In this document: positions 5,129-12,159 of the stretch, one piece after another
Layout of the letters: each line of letters opens with the position of its first letter
Numbering within the stretch: the stretch's first letter is position 1
Origin: an uncultured Desulfurellaceae bacterium
GTDB taxonomy: Bacteria > Campylobacterota_A > Desulfurellia > Desulfurellales > Hippeaceae
Direction: 5' to 3'
DNA: 13,128 nt
Assembly (NCBI GenBank): GCA_913056505.1
Contig: CAJXLZ010000008.1
Location: 1 to 13,128 of the forward strand
The notes under the pieces: model-generated
Told to the model about the DNA's origin: nothing
Databases searched by the model: none
The model's input: only the letters and a program-made list of their open reading frames with translations
Program-made: the position numbers and the translations under genes

Positions 5129-7452
5129 TATGCGACCCTCCCTTCACGATGAGTAACAGACATCAATATTTGGTTTATTTTTTCTTCGCCTACAGGGCAA
5201 GATATCACCCCATCTATTTTCGTTTCACTACTTTTTTCCTTATCCTCCAAAACATCTTTGGATAGTCCCACAACCAAAGCCTTTTTATAAGCACTAAATT
5301 CCCTAAGCTTCTTGACAAATTCATATCCACCGGCAAAAGGAATACTCAAATCAACAAATACAACATCATAAATTTTCTTGAAAACAGCATTCATGCCATC
5401 TTTATTGTTTTTGGCAACATCCACTTTATAGTCTTTGCTTCTCATAATAGATGATATATTCTTTACTATTTCGTCGTTGTTGGAAGCAATGAGGCATGAT
5501 ACACTGTCTGCTTCTTTATCATATCTTATGAAATGATCTTCTATTTTATTTGATATATTGGAAGATTCTCTTACAACCGAGCCTACGTCTAAAATCAATG
5601 TAACAGCCCCGTCGCCCATAATTGTGGCTCCGGATATGGCTTTGATATTCGTGAGGTAATTGCCCAGCGATTTAATAACTATCTCTTCCCTGCCTATCAA
5701 ACTATCCACTACAAATCCAATTCTTTTTTCCGCCACAGCCACAACCACTACATATATTTCTTCCTCATCTATAACCTTTTTATCCTTGCCTATGCCCAAA
5801 GCATCCCCTAAATATGCTATCGGTATAATATGATCTCTCAAATTCAATACATCCCTGTTCTCAACCTTGCCCAAATCACTGCTTGTAATTTTAGCAGTTT
5901 CTACAACATTAACCAATGGTATTGCGAAAAATTCTCCGCTTATTTTTACAAGCAACGCCTGTATTATCGCAAGAGTCAAAGGAATTTTCAAAGTAATTGT
6001 GCTGCCTTTGCCTTTCTCAGATTGCACCTTTATTATGCCGTTAAGCTTTTCAATATTAGTTTTCACAACGTCCATTCCAACGCCTCTGCCAGAAATATTG
6101 CTGACCTTCTTAGCCGTGGAAAATCCGGGTTTAAATATCAGTGAAAAAGCCTCCTGGTCACTCATCTGTTTAGCCTCAGCTTCGGATATCAAAGACTTCT
6201 CCAGCGCCTTCTGTTTAAGTACCCCTGCATCCATACCGCGCCCGTCATCCTGTACTTTTATAACGATATAGTTTCCCTCGTGGAAAGAGGAAAGTATCAC
6301 TCTTCCTCTTAAGGGTTTGCCTGATTGCTCACGCTCAGCTTTGTTTTCAATGCCGTGGTCTACGGCATTTCTAACAAGGTGCACCAACGGATCGTTAATT
6401 TCTTCAATCACACTCTTATCCAATTCAGCATCTGCACCTTCTATAATAAGATCTATATCCTTATCCACTTTTTTGGAAAGATCCCTAACAATTCGGGGGA
6501 ATTTATTAAACACCTTTCCTATCGTAATCATTCTCGTTTTCATTGCACTCATCTGAAGGTCCGATGTTACAAGCGTTATTTGAGATGCAACACCCGAAAG
6601 TTCTTCAGAAACCTCATCCCCGTTCAGTTTTTCCTTTACCTTTTGAGATATTCTCAATAGTCTGTTTTTACTTAAAACAAGCTCGCCTACCAAATTCATA
6701 AGGTCATCCAATTTATTGACATCAACCCTTATTGTCTGTTCCACAATATTATGCTTTTTGTTTTCGGCCGGCGACATACTGTTATCTGTACTCTTAGAAA
6801 TATTTTTCTGTATTTTCCTCTCTTGCCTTCTTTTTCTATCCTCCTCCATTCTTTGCCTCAAGAGTTCTTCTATCTTAGCGTCTATATCTTTTTCTGGTTG
6901 ACCCACTGTTGCCTGTTCAGGATTCTGTTTTATTTCCTTTTTAATTTCTTCTTCCTGCAATGCAATTAAATTATCCGTATCACCGCTTTCCTCTGCTTCC
7001 TCATTCTTATCTGTATTTTTCTCTGTCTCCTCTTTTTTATTTTTTGCCACATCACCCGGTTCCAAAATTTTATTTAATTCGGTAATGTTTTCGTCAATAT
7101 TTATAGACTCATAATCTTCGCCATTTTTTATGCTTTCTATAATCAGTTTGGTCTTGTCTACTCCTGCAAGCACCACGTCCATTATTGTTGAGTTCATTTC
7201 CAGCTCAAATTTTCTTAATTTATTTAGTACATCTTCCAATTTATGCGTAAGTGATGTAAGATTATCAAAACCCAAAAAGCCGGATGAACCCTTTATAGTA
7301 TGAAATGCCCTGAATATCTTATTGAGCAGTTCGGCATCTTTAGGATTATTTTCTAACTCTACTAAATTCTCATCTAATTCTTCTATCAGTTCTTCTGCTT
7401 CTGTTATAAAATCTTGAATTACTTCTTCCATTTCATCTATATCTTCAGGCAT
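5128..7452 (-). CDS. cheA: Chemotaxis histidine kinase CheA with C-terminal degenerate receiver domain
   Basis: CheA is the dimeric kinase at the centre of the chemosensory array; it phosphorylates itself on the P1 domain and passes the phosphate to CheY and CheV. Of 774 residues, 1-130 are the P1 (HPt) domain with His51 in AFHTIKGSSGFLGF; 131-235 is a very charged Glu/Lys/Arg-rich linker with coiled-coil character and no recognisable P2 (CheY-docking) domain; 240-310 is the P3 dimerisation helix pair (VDVNKLDDLMNLVGELVLSKNRLL); 315-490 is the P4 ATPase (N box HLVRNAVDHGIE with Asn362, G1 DDGRGMD 402-408, G2 ISGRGVGMDVV 454-463); about 492-630 is the CheW-like P5 domain. A receiver-like domain follows (651-770). 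It keeps Asp701 (VFVDLSIP) and Ser731, but the acidic pair reads Ser657-Asn658 and the conserved Lys is Cys752. AAGGAGGTG lies 4 bases before the ATG. Confidence 0.96.
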   Translation of the reverse strand: MPEDIDEMEEVIQDFITEAEELIEELDENLVELENNPKDAELLNKIFRAFHTIKGSSGFLGFDNLTSLTHKLEDVLNKLRKFELEMNSTIMDVVLAGVDKTKLIIESIKNGEDYESINIDENITELNKILEPGDVAKNKKEETEKNTDKNEEAEESGDTDNLIALQEEEIKKEIKQNPEQATVGQPEKDIDAKIEELLRQRMEEDRKRRQERKIQKNISKSTDNSMSPAENKKHNIVEQTIRVDVNKLDDLMNLVGELVLSKNRLLRISQKVKEKLNGDEVSEELSGVASQITLVTSDLQMSAMKTRMITIGKVFNKFPRIVRDLSKKVDKDIDLIIEGADAELDKSVIEEINDPLVHLVRNAVDHGIENKAEREQSGKPLRGRVILSSFHEGNYIVIKVQDDGRGMDAGVLKQKALEKSLISEAEAKQMSDQEAFSLIFKPGFSTAKKVSNISGRGVGMDVVKTNIEKLNGIIKVQSEKGKGSTITLKIPLTLAIIQALLVKISGEFFAIPLVNVVETAKITSSDLGKVENRDVLNLRDHIIPIAYLGDALGIGKDKKVIDEEEIYVVVVAVAEKRIGFVVDSLIGREEIVIKSLGNYLTNIKAISGATIMGDGAVTLILDVGSVVRESSNISNKIEDHFIRYDKEADSVSCLIASNNDEIVKNISSIMRSKDYKVDVAKNNKDGMNAVFKKIYDVVFVDLSIPFAGGYEFVKKLREFSAYKKALVVGLSKDVLEDKEKSSETKIDGVISCPVGEEKINQILMSVTHREGRVA

Positions 7453-7456
7453 ACAC

Positions 7457-7465
7457 CACCTCCTT
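7457..7465 (-). promoter_or_regulatory. Strong ribosome binding site of cheA
   Basis: AAGGAGGTG on the - strand ends 4 bases before the cheA ATG at 7452 (9 bases from the GGAGG core's first base to the start region). It begins one base after the stop codon of the upstream sensor gene and is the strongest Shine-Dalgarno match in the window. Confidence 0.7.
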
Positions 7466-7466
7466 A

Positions 7467-8669
7467 TTATAATTTTTCTTTAATTTTCACAAATAGATCG
7501 ATTAATTTATTTATAGAGTGTGCTAATTCATCTAATTCATCATTGCTACCTGTGGGCAGTCTTTTTTCGGTATCGCCTTTTATTACAGCATCTATAATAT
7601 CAGCATCATACAATATAGGCTTTACTATTTTACGGGAGCCAAACAGGCTCGCTGTTATGCTCATCAATATAACCAAGGCACTTAAAACGCCTATTGCAGA
7701 TAGTGCATACAGTGTGCTTAGATTTATGTATTTACTTAATCTGTTCAGTGGAGCATACAGATCATTAGTTGGCAATGTTAAACCTAATCCCCACCCCTCT
7801 TCCTTTAGGTATGTATATCCTACAAATTTATCAACATTCCTGAATTTATATCTCGAAGTGCCTGTTTCACCTTTTAAAATATTATTTTTAACAATGAGAC
7901 TCAGTGCCTCTCCGTTGGCTTTGTCCGTTAAATCTATATTATCCGCTAAGGTAATCTGCGGATGTTCTATGGTTTGGGGATCAAAGATCAGCACTCCCTT
8001 TTTATTTATAACCCATAAATATTTTTGCGAATAGGGGTGAAGCTGTGCTGTTTTAATCAAGCTGTACAGTTTTTCAGGCTTGATATCAAACAATATATAG
8101 CCTATATTTTTTTTATTCTCCGCTACAGAAAAAATATACCCGTAAGAAACACTCCCATCTGCATTAATATGAAAATCTATAAATGTCACTTTATTATGTA
8201 CTTGCAACTTTTCTTTATTGCCTTTCAATATTCTATTTATATCAACGCTAAAGGACTCAGGATAGGTGCATACAGCCCTAAATTTGGCATTTAAAATCGT
8301 TATGGAACGTAGATCAAGCACAATTTTTGCCGTATTAAAAAGTGGCCTCAACCTATCTTTATAGCATTTCTTTCCTTCGCTTCGTAAAAATTTAATGACA
8401 TCGCCTCTCAGCAAATTTCCAAAAAGATACGCAACATTTTTTTGAGACTCTATTTTACTGTTTAATATCTTGGAGTAAGAAATCACCTCACGTTCCAAAT
8501 TTTCCTTAGCGTTGCTTTTAAACTCATGCTCCGTTTTTGTAACCACATGTTTTTTAAATGCGATAAGTGTTATAGTGGAGACAGCAGTAAACAGCACTAT
8601 GGTTACTAAAGCTATAGAAGCGGTATAAATAATAATCTTTCTTGACAGCCCTCTGCTTTTTTTATCCAT
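7467..8669 (-). CDS. Membrane-bound Cache-type sensor protein ending at its HAMP domain
   Basis: No named gene is recognised. The 400-residue protein has TM1 at about 12-37, a periplasmic region of about 275 residues, TM2 at about 316-341 and a HAMP domain at about 343-398 (RKIVKPI with the conserved Pro351, then NDELDELAHSINKLIDLF). The periplasmic part looks like a Cache sensor, probably the double (dCache) form: a long N-terminal helix, SITILNAKFRAVCTYP, a second half with WVINKKGVLIFDPQ, and a membrane-proximal FVGYTYLKEEGWGLGLTLP, all in the order seen in Cache receptors. What is missing is everything after HAMP: no methyl-accepting hairpin, kinase or cyclase. It starts inside the end of the histidine kinase gene (8-base overlap) and ends 14 bases before cheA. 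It could pass a ligand signal through HAMP contacts to the soluble kinase or the Che array, or be a receptor that lost its output; I favour the first. Confidence 0.85.
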   Translation of the reverse strand: MDKKSRGLSRKIIIYTASIALVTIVLFTAVSTITLIAFKKHVVTKTEHEFKSNAKENLEREVISYSKILNSKIESQKNVAYLFGNLLRGDVIKFLRSEGKKCYKDRLRPLFNTAKIVLDLRSITILNAKFRAVCTYPESFSVDINRILKGNKEKLQVHNKVTFIDFHINADGSVSYGYIFSVAENKKNIGYILFDIKPEKLYSLIKTAQLHPYSQKYLWVINKKGVLIFDPQTIEHPQITLADNIDLTDKANGEALSLIVKNNILKGETGTSRYKFRNVDKFVGYTYLKEEGWGLGLTLPTNDLYAPLNRLSKYINLSTLYALSAIGVLSALVILMSITASLFGSRKIVKPILYDADIIDAVIKGDTEKRLPTGSNDELDELAHSINKLIDLFVKIKEKL

Positions 8670-9690
8670 ATTCTATATTTTTCCTTCTTATGTTTCCCCT
8701 TCTTTCTATGGGAAAACTCAACCTTACCTTTGAACCTTCACCTATTTTGGAATCTATGCTGATTTTTCCCCCATATCTTTCAGTGAGCGCCTTTGCCATA
8801 GATAAACCCATGCCCGCATTATGCGGCTTTGTAGAATAAAACGGCACAAACGCAATTGGAATATCCTCAGCTTTCATGCCGACACCGTTATCCTCAATCT
8901 CGATAAAGCAATCGTTTTTTACTTTTTCAATATTTATACTGATAGTTCCGCCGTCTGTATATGCATCGCAAGCATTTTTAATTATTTCTTCCAAAATAAA
9001 ACGCAGGTGTTTTTCATTAAAAAACAGTTCTACATTATCTATTTGCTTAAAATTAAATTTTATGCCCTTTTTTATGTTTTTATACTTATCTACAATGGAT
9101 TTAACAATCTCATATAAATTAATTCTTTTTAGAGATGATGGAAATGAATTATTTATAGTTTCAACGCTTAACACAATATGCATAACTTTCATAATCTCTT
9201 TATCTATGATAGATACATAAGGAAATACATATTTGGTGCACTCTTCAGGCACATTTTTTTTTATTCTGTTTATCATTCCGCCCACAGCCATCAGAGGATT
9301 CCTTAAAGAATGTGCCATGCCTTGAGTTAGAGACTCCATGAATCGCGATGTTTCGTATGAAGACGCCGAAATACGCTGTTCTAAAAATGATATATTGGTC
9401 ATTTTTACACATATATAGTTCCGATATTTGAATGAATGCAGATAATACGGCACGATGTTGCCGTGTTTATCAATTAGATGCATAAGGCTTTTATAGCCAT
9501 TCTCCGAGTTTGATAATTTTAGAAAATTATCAAAGAATACGCCCCTATCTCCTTTATTAAACAACTCTTTCAAGCTAACGCCAACGTCTGTTGCAAATTG
9601 ATTTTTAAAACTTTTATTTACATAATTTACGGTGCCATCATTATTTATGAAGGCTATGGGATCTTCCATTAAGTCAACTATATTTTCCAT
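8662..9690 (-). CDS. Soluble PAS-domain sensor histidine kinase
   Basis: This is a two-component kinase of the HisKA/HATPase type with no membrane segment. Of 342 residues, about 1-100 form a PAS domain (DPIAFINNDGTVNYVNKSF); about 115-180 is the dimerisation and phospho-acceptor region with His127 in GMAHSLRNPLMAVGG; about 190-330 is the ATPase, with N box IKNACDAY (Asn239), G1 DNGVGM (267-272), F box VPFYSTKP and G2 NAGMGLS. All catalytic motifs are intact. It is the first gene behind the near-consensus promoter at the end of purB and overlaps the membrane sensor gene by 8 bases. No response regulator with a DNA-binding or other output domain is near it; the receivers available in the block are CheV, CheY and the degenerate tail of CheA. 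Its GGAG lies only 2 bases from the ATG, which is unusually close, but no better start is visible. Confidence 0.92.
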   Translation of the reverse strand: MENIVDLMEDPIAFINNDGTVNYVNKSFKNQFATDVGVSLKELFNKGDRGVFFDNFLKLSNSENGYKSLMHLIDKHGNIVPYYLHSFKYRNYICVKMTNISFLEQRISASSYETSRFMESLTQGMAHSLRNPLMAVGGMINRIKKNVPEECTKYVFPYVSIIDKEIMKVMHIVLSVETINNSFPSSLKRINLYEIVKSIVDKYKNIKKGIKFNFKQIDNVELFFNEKHLRFILEEIIKNACDAYTDGGTISINIEKVKNDCFIEIEDNGVGMKAEDIPIAFVPFYSTKPHNAGMGLSMAKALTERYGGKISIDSKIGEGSKVRLSFPIERRGNIRRKNIEYG

Positions 9691-9725
9691 AACTCCACAT
9701 CAAATAAAGATTCTACTCTTATCCT

Positions 9726-9754
9726 ATTATATATAAGTATAGCATCTTAGTCAA
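9726..9754 (-). promoter_or_regulatory. Sigma-70-type promoter for the chemosensory block
   Basis: On the - strand TTGACT (9754-9749) is followed by a 17-base spacer and a perfect TATAAT (9731-9726). The -35 box overlaps the purB stop codon. A start of transcription near 9719 would give a leader of about 30 bases before the histidine kinase ATG at 9690. The 56-base purB-kinase interval is the largest gap in the - strand genes, which agrees with a promoter here. Position and quality are read directly; activity is inferred. Confidence 0.75.
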
Positions 9755-11039
9755 ACACTCTTTTAAATATGCCGTCTATTCTCCTAACATAATAACCGGG
9801 ATCGAAACAATTGTCTATATCATCTTTTGTTAAAATGCTCATAATATATTCATCATGGAGCACAAGATCCTTAAAAGAGATGTTGTTTTCCCAAGATTTC
9901 ATAGCATTTTTTTGAACAATTTCATATGATCTATTTTTTTCAGCACCCTTCTCGACAAGCATAAGCATTATACGCTGAGAGTATATAACACCATTTGTCA
10001 GATTAAGATTTTTAAGCATATTTTCCCTATAAACAACGAGATTGGATAGTATGTTGTTTAATCTGTTTAGCATAAAGTCTATTGCTATGTTTGAATCAGG
10101 CAGAATAATTCTCTCATTTGATGAATGGCTTATGTCACGCTCATGCCAAAGGGCAACATTTTCCAATGCCACAAGCGCATTGCCCCTGATTAATCTTGCC
10201 AAACCGCATAAATTTTCGCTTAAAACCGGATTTCTTTTATGCGGCATACTGGATGAGCCTTTTTGGCCTTTATGAAAAAATTCCTCTGCCTCTCTAACTT
10301 CAGTTCTCTGATAGTGCCTTATCTGAGTGGCTATCTTATCAATTGTGGATGCCATAACAGCGAGTGTCGACATATACTCTGCATATCTGTCCCTTTGTAT
10401 AATTTGGCTAGATATCTTAGCGGGTTTTAGATCTAAAAGTTTGCATGCAACCTCCTCTACTTCTATGGGGACATTTGCAAATGTTCCCATAGAACCTGAT
10501 ATCTTGCCATATGATATAGTCTCTTTAGCCTTTTGCATTCGCTCCAAATTTCTACTCATCTCCTCATACCATAGTGCCAAAACAAAACCAAATGTAATAG
10601 GCTCGCCGTGTATTCCATGCGATCTGCCTATCATTATAGTATCCTTAAACTCAAACGCTCTTTTCTTCAAGGTTTCTAAAACCATTTTTATATCATCTAT
10701 AATAATTTCTGCAGACTGTTTCAAGGCGAGCGCCATCGCCGTATCTATGGTATCTGAGGATGTTATGCCGAAGTGCAGATATTCACCTTCCTTACCCAAG
10801 TGTTCCTTTACATTTTGCAAAAACGCTACAACATCATGACGCGTAGTCTTTTCTATCTCTTTTATTCTGTCTATATTAAATGAAGCCTTTTTTTCTATTT
10901 CTGAAGCTGTGCCTTCAGGAATAGCAGATATCTTTTCCCACGCCTTAACAACAGCTATCTCGACCTTTAGCCACCGCTTAAACTTTGATTCTTCACTCCA
11001 TATGGAATTCATAGGCTCACGCGCATATCTTTCTATCAT
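9747..11039 (-). CDS. purB: Adenylosuccinate lyase
   Basis: PurB acts twice in purine synthesis: it splits SAICAR to AICAR and adenylosuccinate to AMP, releasing fumarate each time. The 430-residue length is that of the short, B. subtilis-type enzyme. Visible landmarks are MIERYAREPMNSIWSEESKF at the N-terminus, TRHDVVAF with His68, HFGITSSDTIDTA (89-101), GRSHGIHGEPITFG with the catalytic His141, and the superfamily signature GSSSMPHKRNP (261-271) with the catalytic Ser in the flexible loop. It is complete, with AAGGGGTG a few bases before the ATG. It follows rodA by 34 bases and is probably in the same transcript; no other purine gene is in the window. Its stop codon is part of the -35 box for the next block. 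Confidence 0.97.
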   Translation of the reverse strand: MIERYAREPMNSIWSEESKFKRWLKVEIAVVKAWEKISAIPEGTASEIEKKASFNIDRIKEIEKTTRHDVVAFLQNVKEHLGKEGEYLHFGITSSDTIDTAMALALKQSAEIIIDDIKMVLETLKKRAFEFKDTIMIGRSHGIHGEPITFGFVLALWYEEMSRNLERMQKAKETISYGKISGSMGTFANVPIEVEEVACKLLDLKPAKISSQIIQRDRYAEYMSTLAVMASTIDKIATQIRHYQRTEVREAEEFFHKGQKGSSSMPHKRNPVLSENLCGLARLIRGNALVALENVALWHERDISHSSNERIILPDSNIAIDFMLNRLNNILSNLVVYRENMLKNLNLTNGVIYSQRIMLMLVEKGAEKNRSYEIVQKNAMKSWENNISFKDLVLHDEYIMSILTKDDIDNCFDPGYYVRRIDGIFKRVFD

Positions 11040-11073
11040 TTTAACACCCCTTAATATATCGGTTTCAATATTG

Positions 11074-12159
11074 TCACATAAAACTCCTCATTCTTATGCT
11101 AAGCAGAATACCTAATGCAAAAAAGGAGGCAATTACTGCGCTGCCGCCGTAGCTAAAAAATAAGAGTGGTACACCCACAACAGGAATAAGCCCTATTGTC
11201 ATACCCACATTAAGCAAAAATGATATCCACAACATAACAACTATGCCCAAAGCAACAAAACGCTCAAAATTGCCATCTGCAAGTTTAGCGATCTGTAATC
11301 CTCTCAATATTATAAAAGTGTATAGAAAAATTAAAGCCAGATCACCGGCAAATCCCCACTGCTCACTAAATACCGCGAATATAAAATCGGTATGATGTTC
11401 AGGCAAAAAGTTTAACAATGTCTGTGTTGCACCCTCTATACCTTTACCGTACATACCGCCTGATCCTATTGCAACCTCAGACTGCAGCGTGTGATATCCG
11501 AAGGTTGTCGGTGCAGCATTGGGGTTGATAAAAGCTAATATCCTGTCTTTCTGATATCCCCTTAAATTTGACCATACAAACGGCGCAAGTGCAAAAGATA
11601 GCATAATAAACTTGATAATCAACGATCTCTTCACACCTGCTATAAGTATTATGCTGAGTGTAATAAATAGTATTATGAAAGCAGTTCCCAAATCTGGCTG
11701 CTTAAGTATAAAAATAGTGGGTATAAGTGCGATAAAAACAGGCATTAATAGCTCTTTTAGTGTATATGGCGTGCTCCTTGGATTTTCATCAAAATAGTAT
11801 GCAAGCATCAAAATTATAGCTACTTTAATAAATTCAGATGGCTGTATATGAAAAAAATATAAGGAAATCCAGCGTTTTGCTCCGTGACTTAAAATACCAT
11901 TTACAAATACTACAGCAAGCAGGATAATCGAAAATGTATACAGATAAACTGTTATACCCTTTATTCTTTTTGTATCTGCAGATGATACTACTATTGCAAG
12001 AATAGATCCGGTAACTACCCAGATTATCTGCTTTATGGCAAAATTGGGATGTGTCTGTGTAGTCCATATTGTAAAGATACCTATTATATTAATGGCGAGC
12101 ACCGCAAAAAATAGGGGATAATCAAAATATTTTATTTTCTTAGCATCAATCTGAAACAT
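11074..12159 (-). CDS. rodA: Rod-shape peptidoglycan glycosyltransferase RodA (SEDS family)
   Basis: RodA polymerises lipid II into glycan strands during lateral wall growth, working with a class B PBP (PBP2, MrdA) in the elongasome. The 361-residue protein is almost entirely hydrophobic segments, consistent with the ten-helix SEDS fold. Family motifs are KRWISL followed by QPSEFIKVA (106-114), KQPDLGTA (153-160, with Asp156 at the position of the essential SEDS Asp), QKDRILAFINPN (203-214), FLPEHHTDFIFAVFSEQWGF (251-270) and SYGGS (336-340). The FLPExHTDF motif and length favour RodA over FtsW; the segment before SYGGS reads PLLFF instead of the common PLPLV. The ATG at 12159 overlaps the permease stop by one base. 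The usual neighbour mrdA is absent from the window, which is mildly unusual. Confidence 0.93.
   Translation of the reverse strand: MFQIDAKKIKYFDYPLFFAVLAINIIGIFTIWTTQTHPNFAIKQIIWVVTGSILAIVVSSADTKRIKGITVYLYTFSIILLAVVFVNGILSHGAKRWISLYFFHIQPSEFIKVAIILMLAYYFDENPRSTPYTLKELLMPVFIALIPTIFILKQPDLGTAFIILFITLSIILIAGVKRSLIIKFIMLSFALAPFVWSNLRGYQKDRILAFINPNAAPTTFGYHTLQSEVAIGSGGMYGKGIEGATQTLLNFLPEHHTDFIFAVFSEQWGFAGDLALIFLYTFIILRGLQIAKLADGNFERFVALGIVVMLWISFLLNVGMTIGLIPVVGVPLLFFSYGGSAVIASFFALGILLSIRMRSFM

Noticed and set aside
7414..8034. Long + strand open frame of 206 codons opposite the membrane sensor and cheA start
   Set aside because: It lies antisense to two genes with clear domains, matches no family I recognise and has no ribosome binding site; it is a by-product of AT-rich codon use on the other strand.
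10327..10839. + strand open frame of 170 codons within purB
   Set aside because: It is antisense to the conserved core of purB, including the catalytic His region, and its translation shows no recognisable motif.
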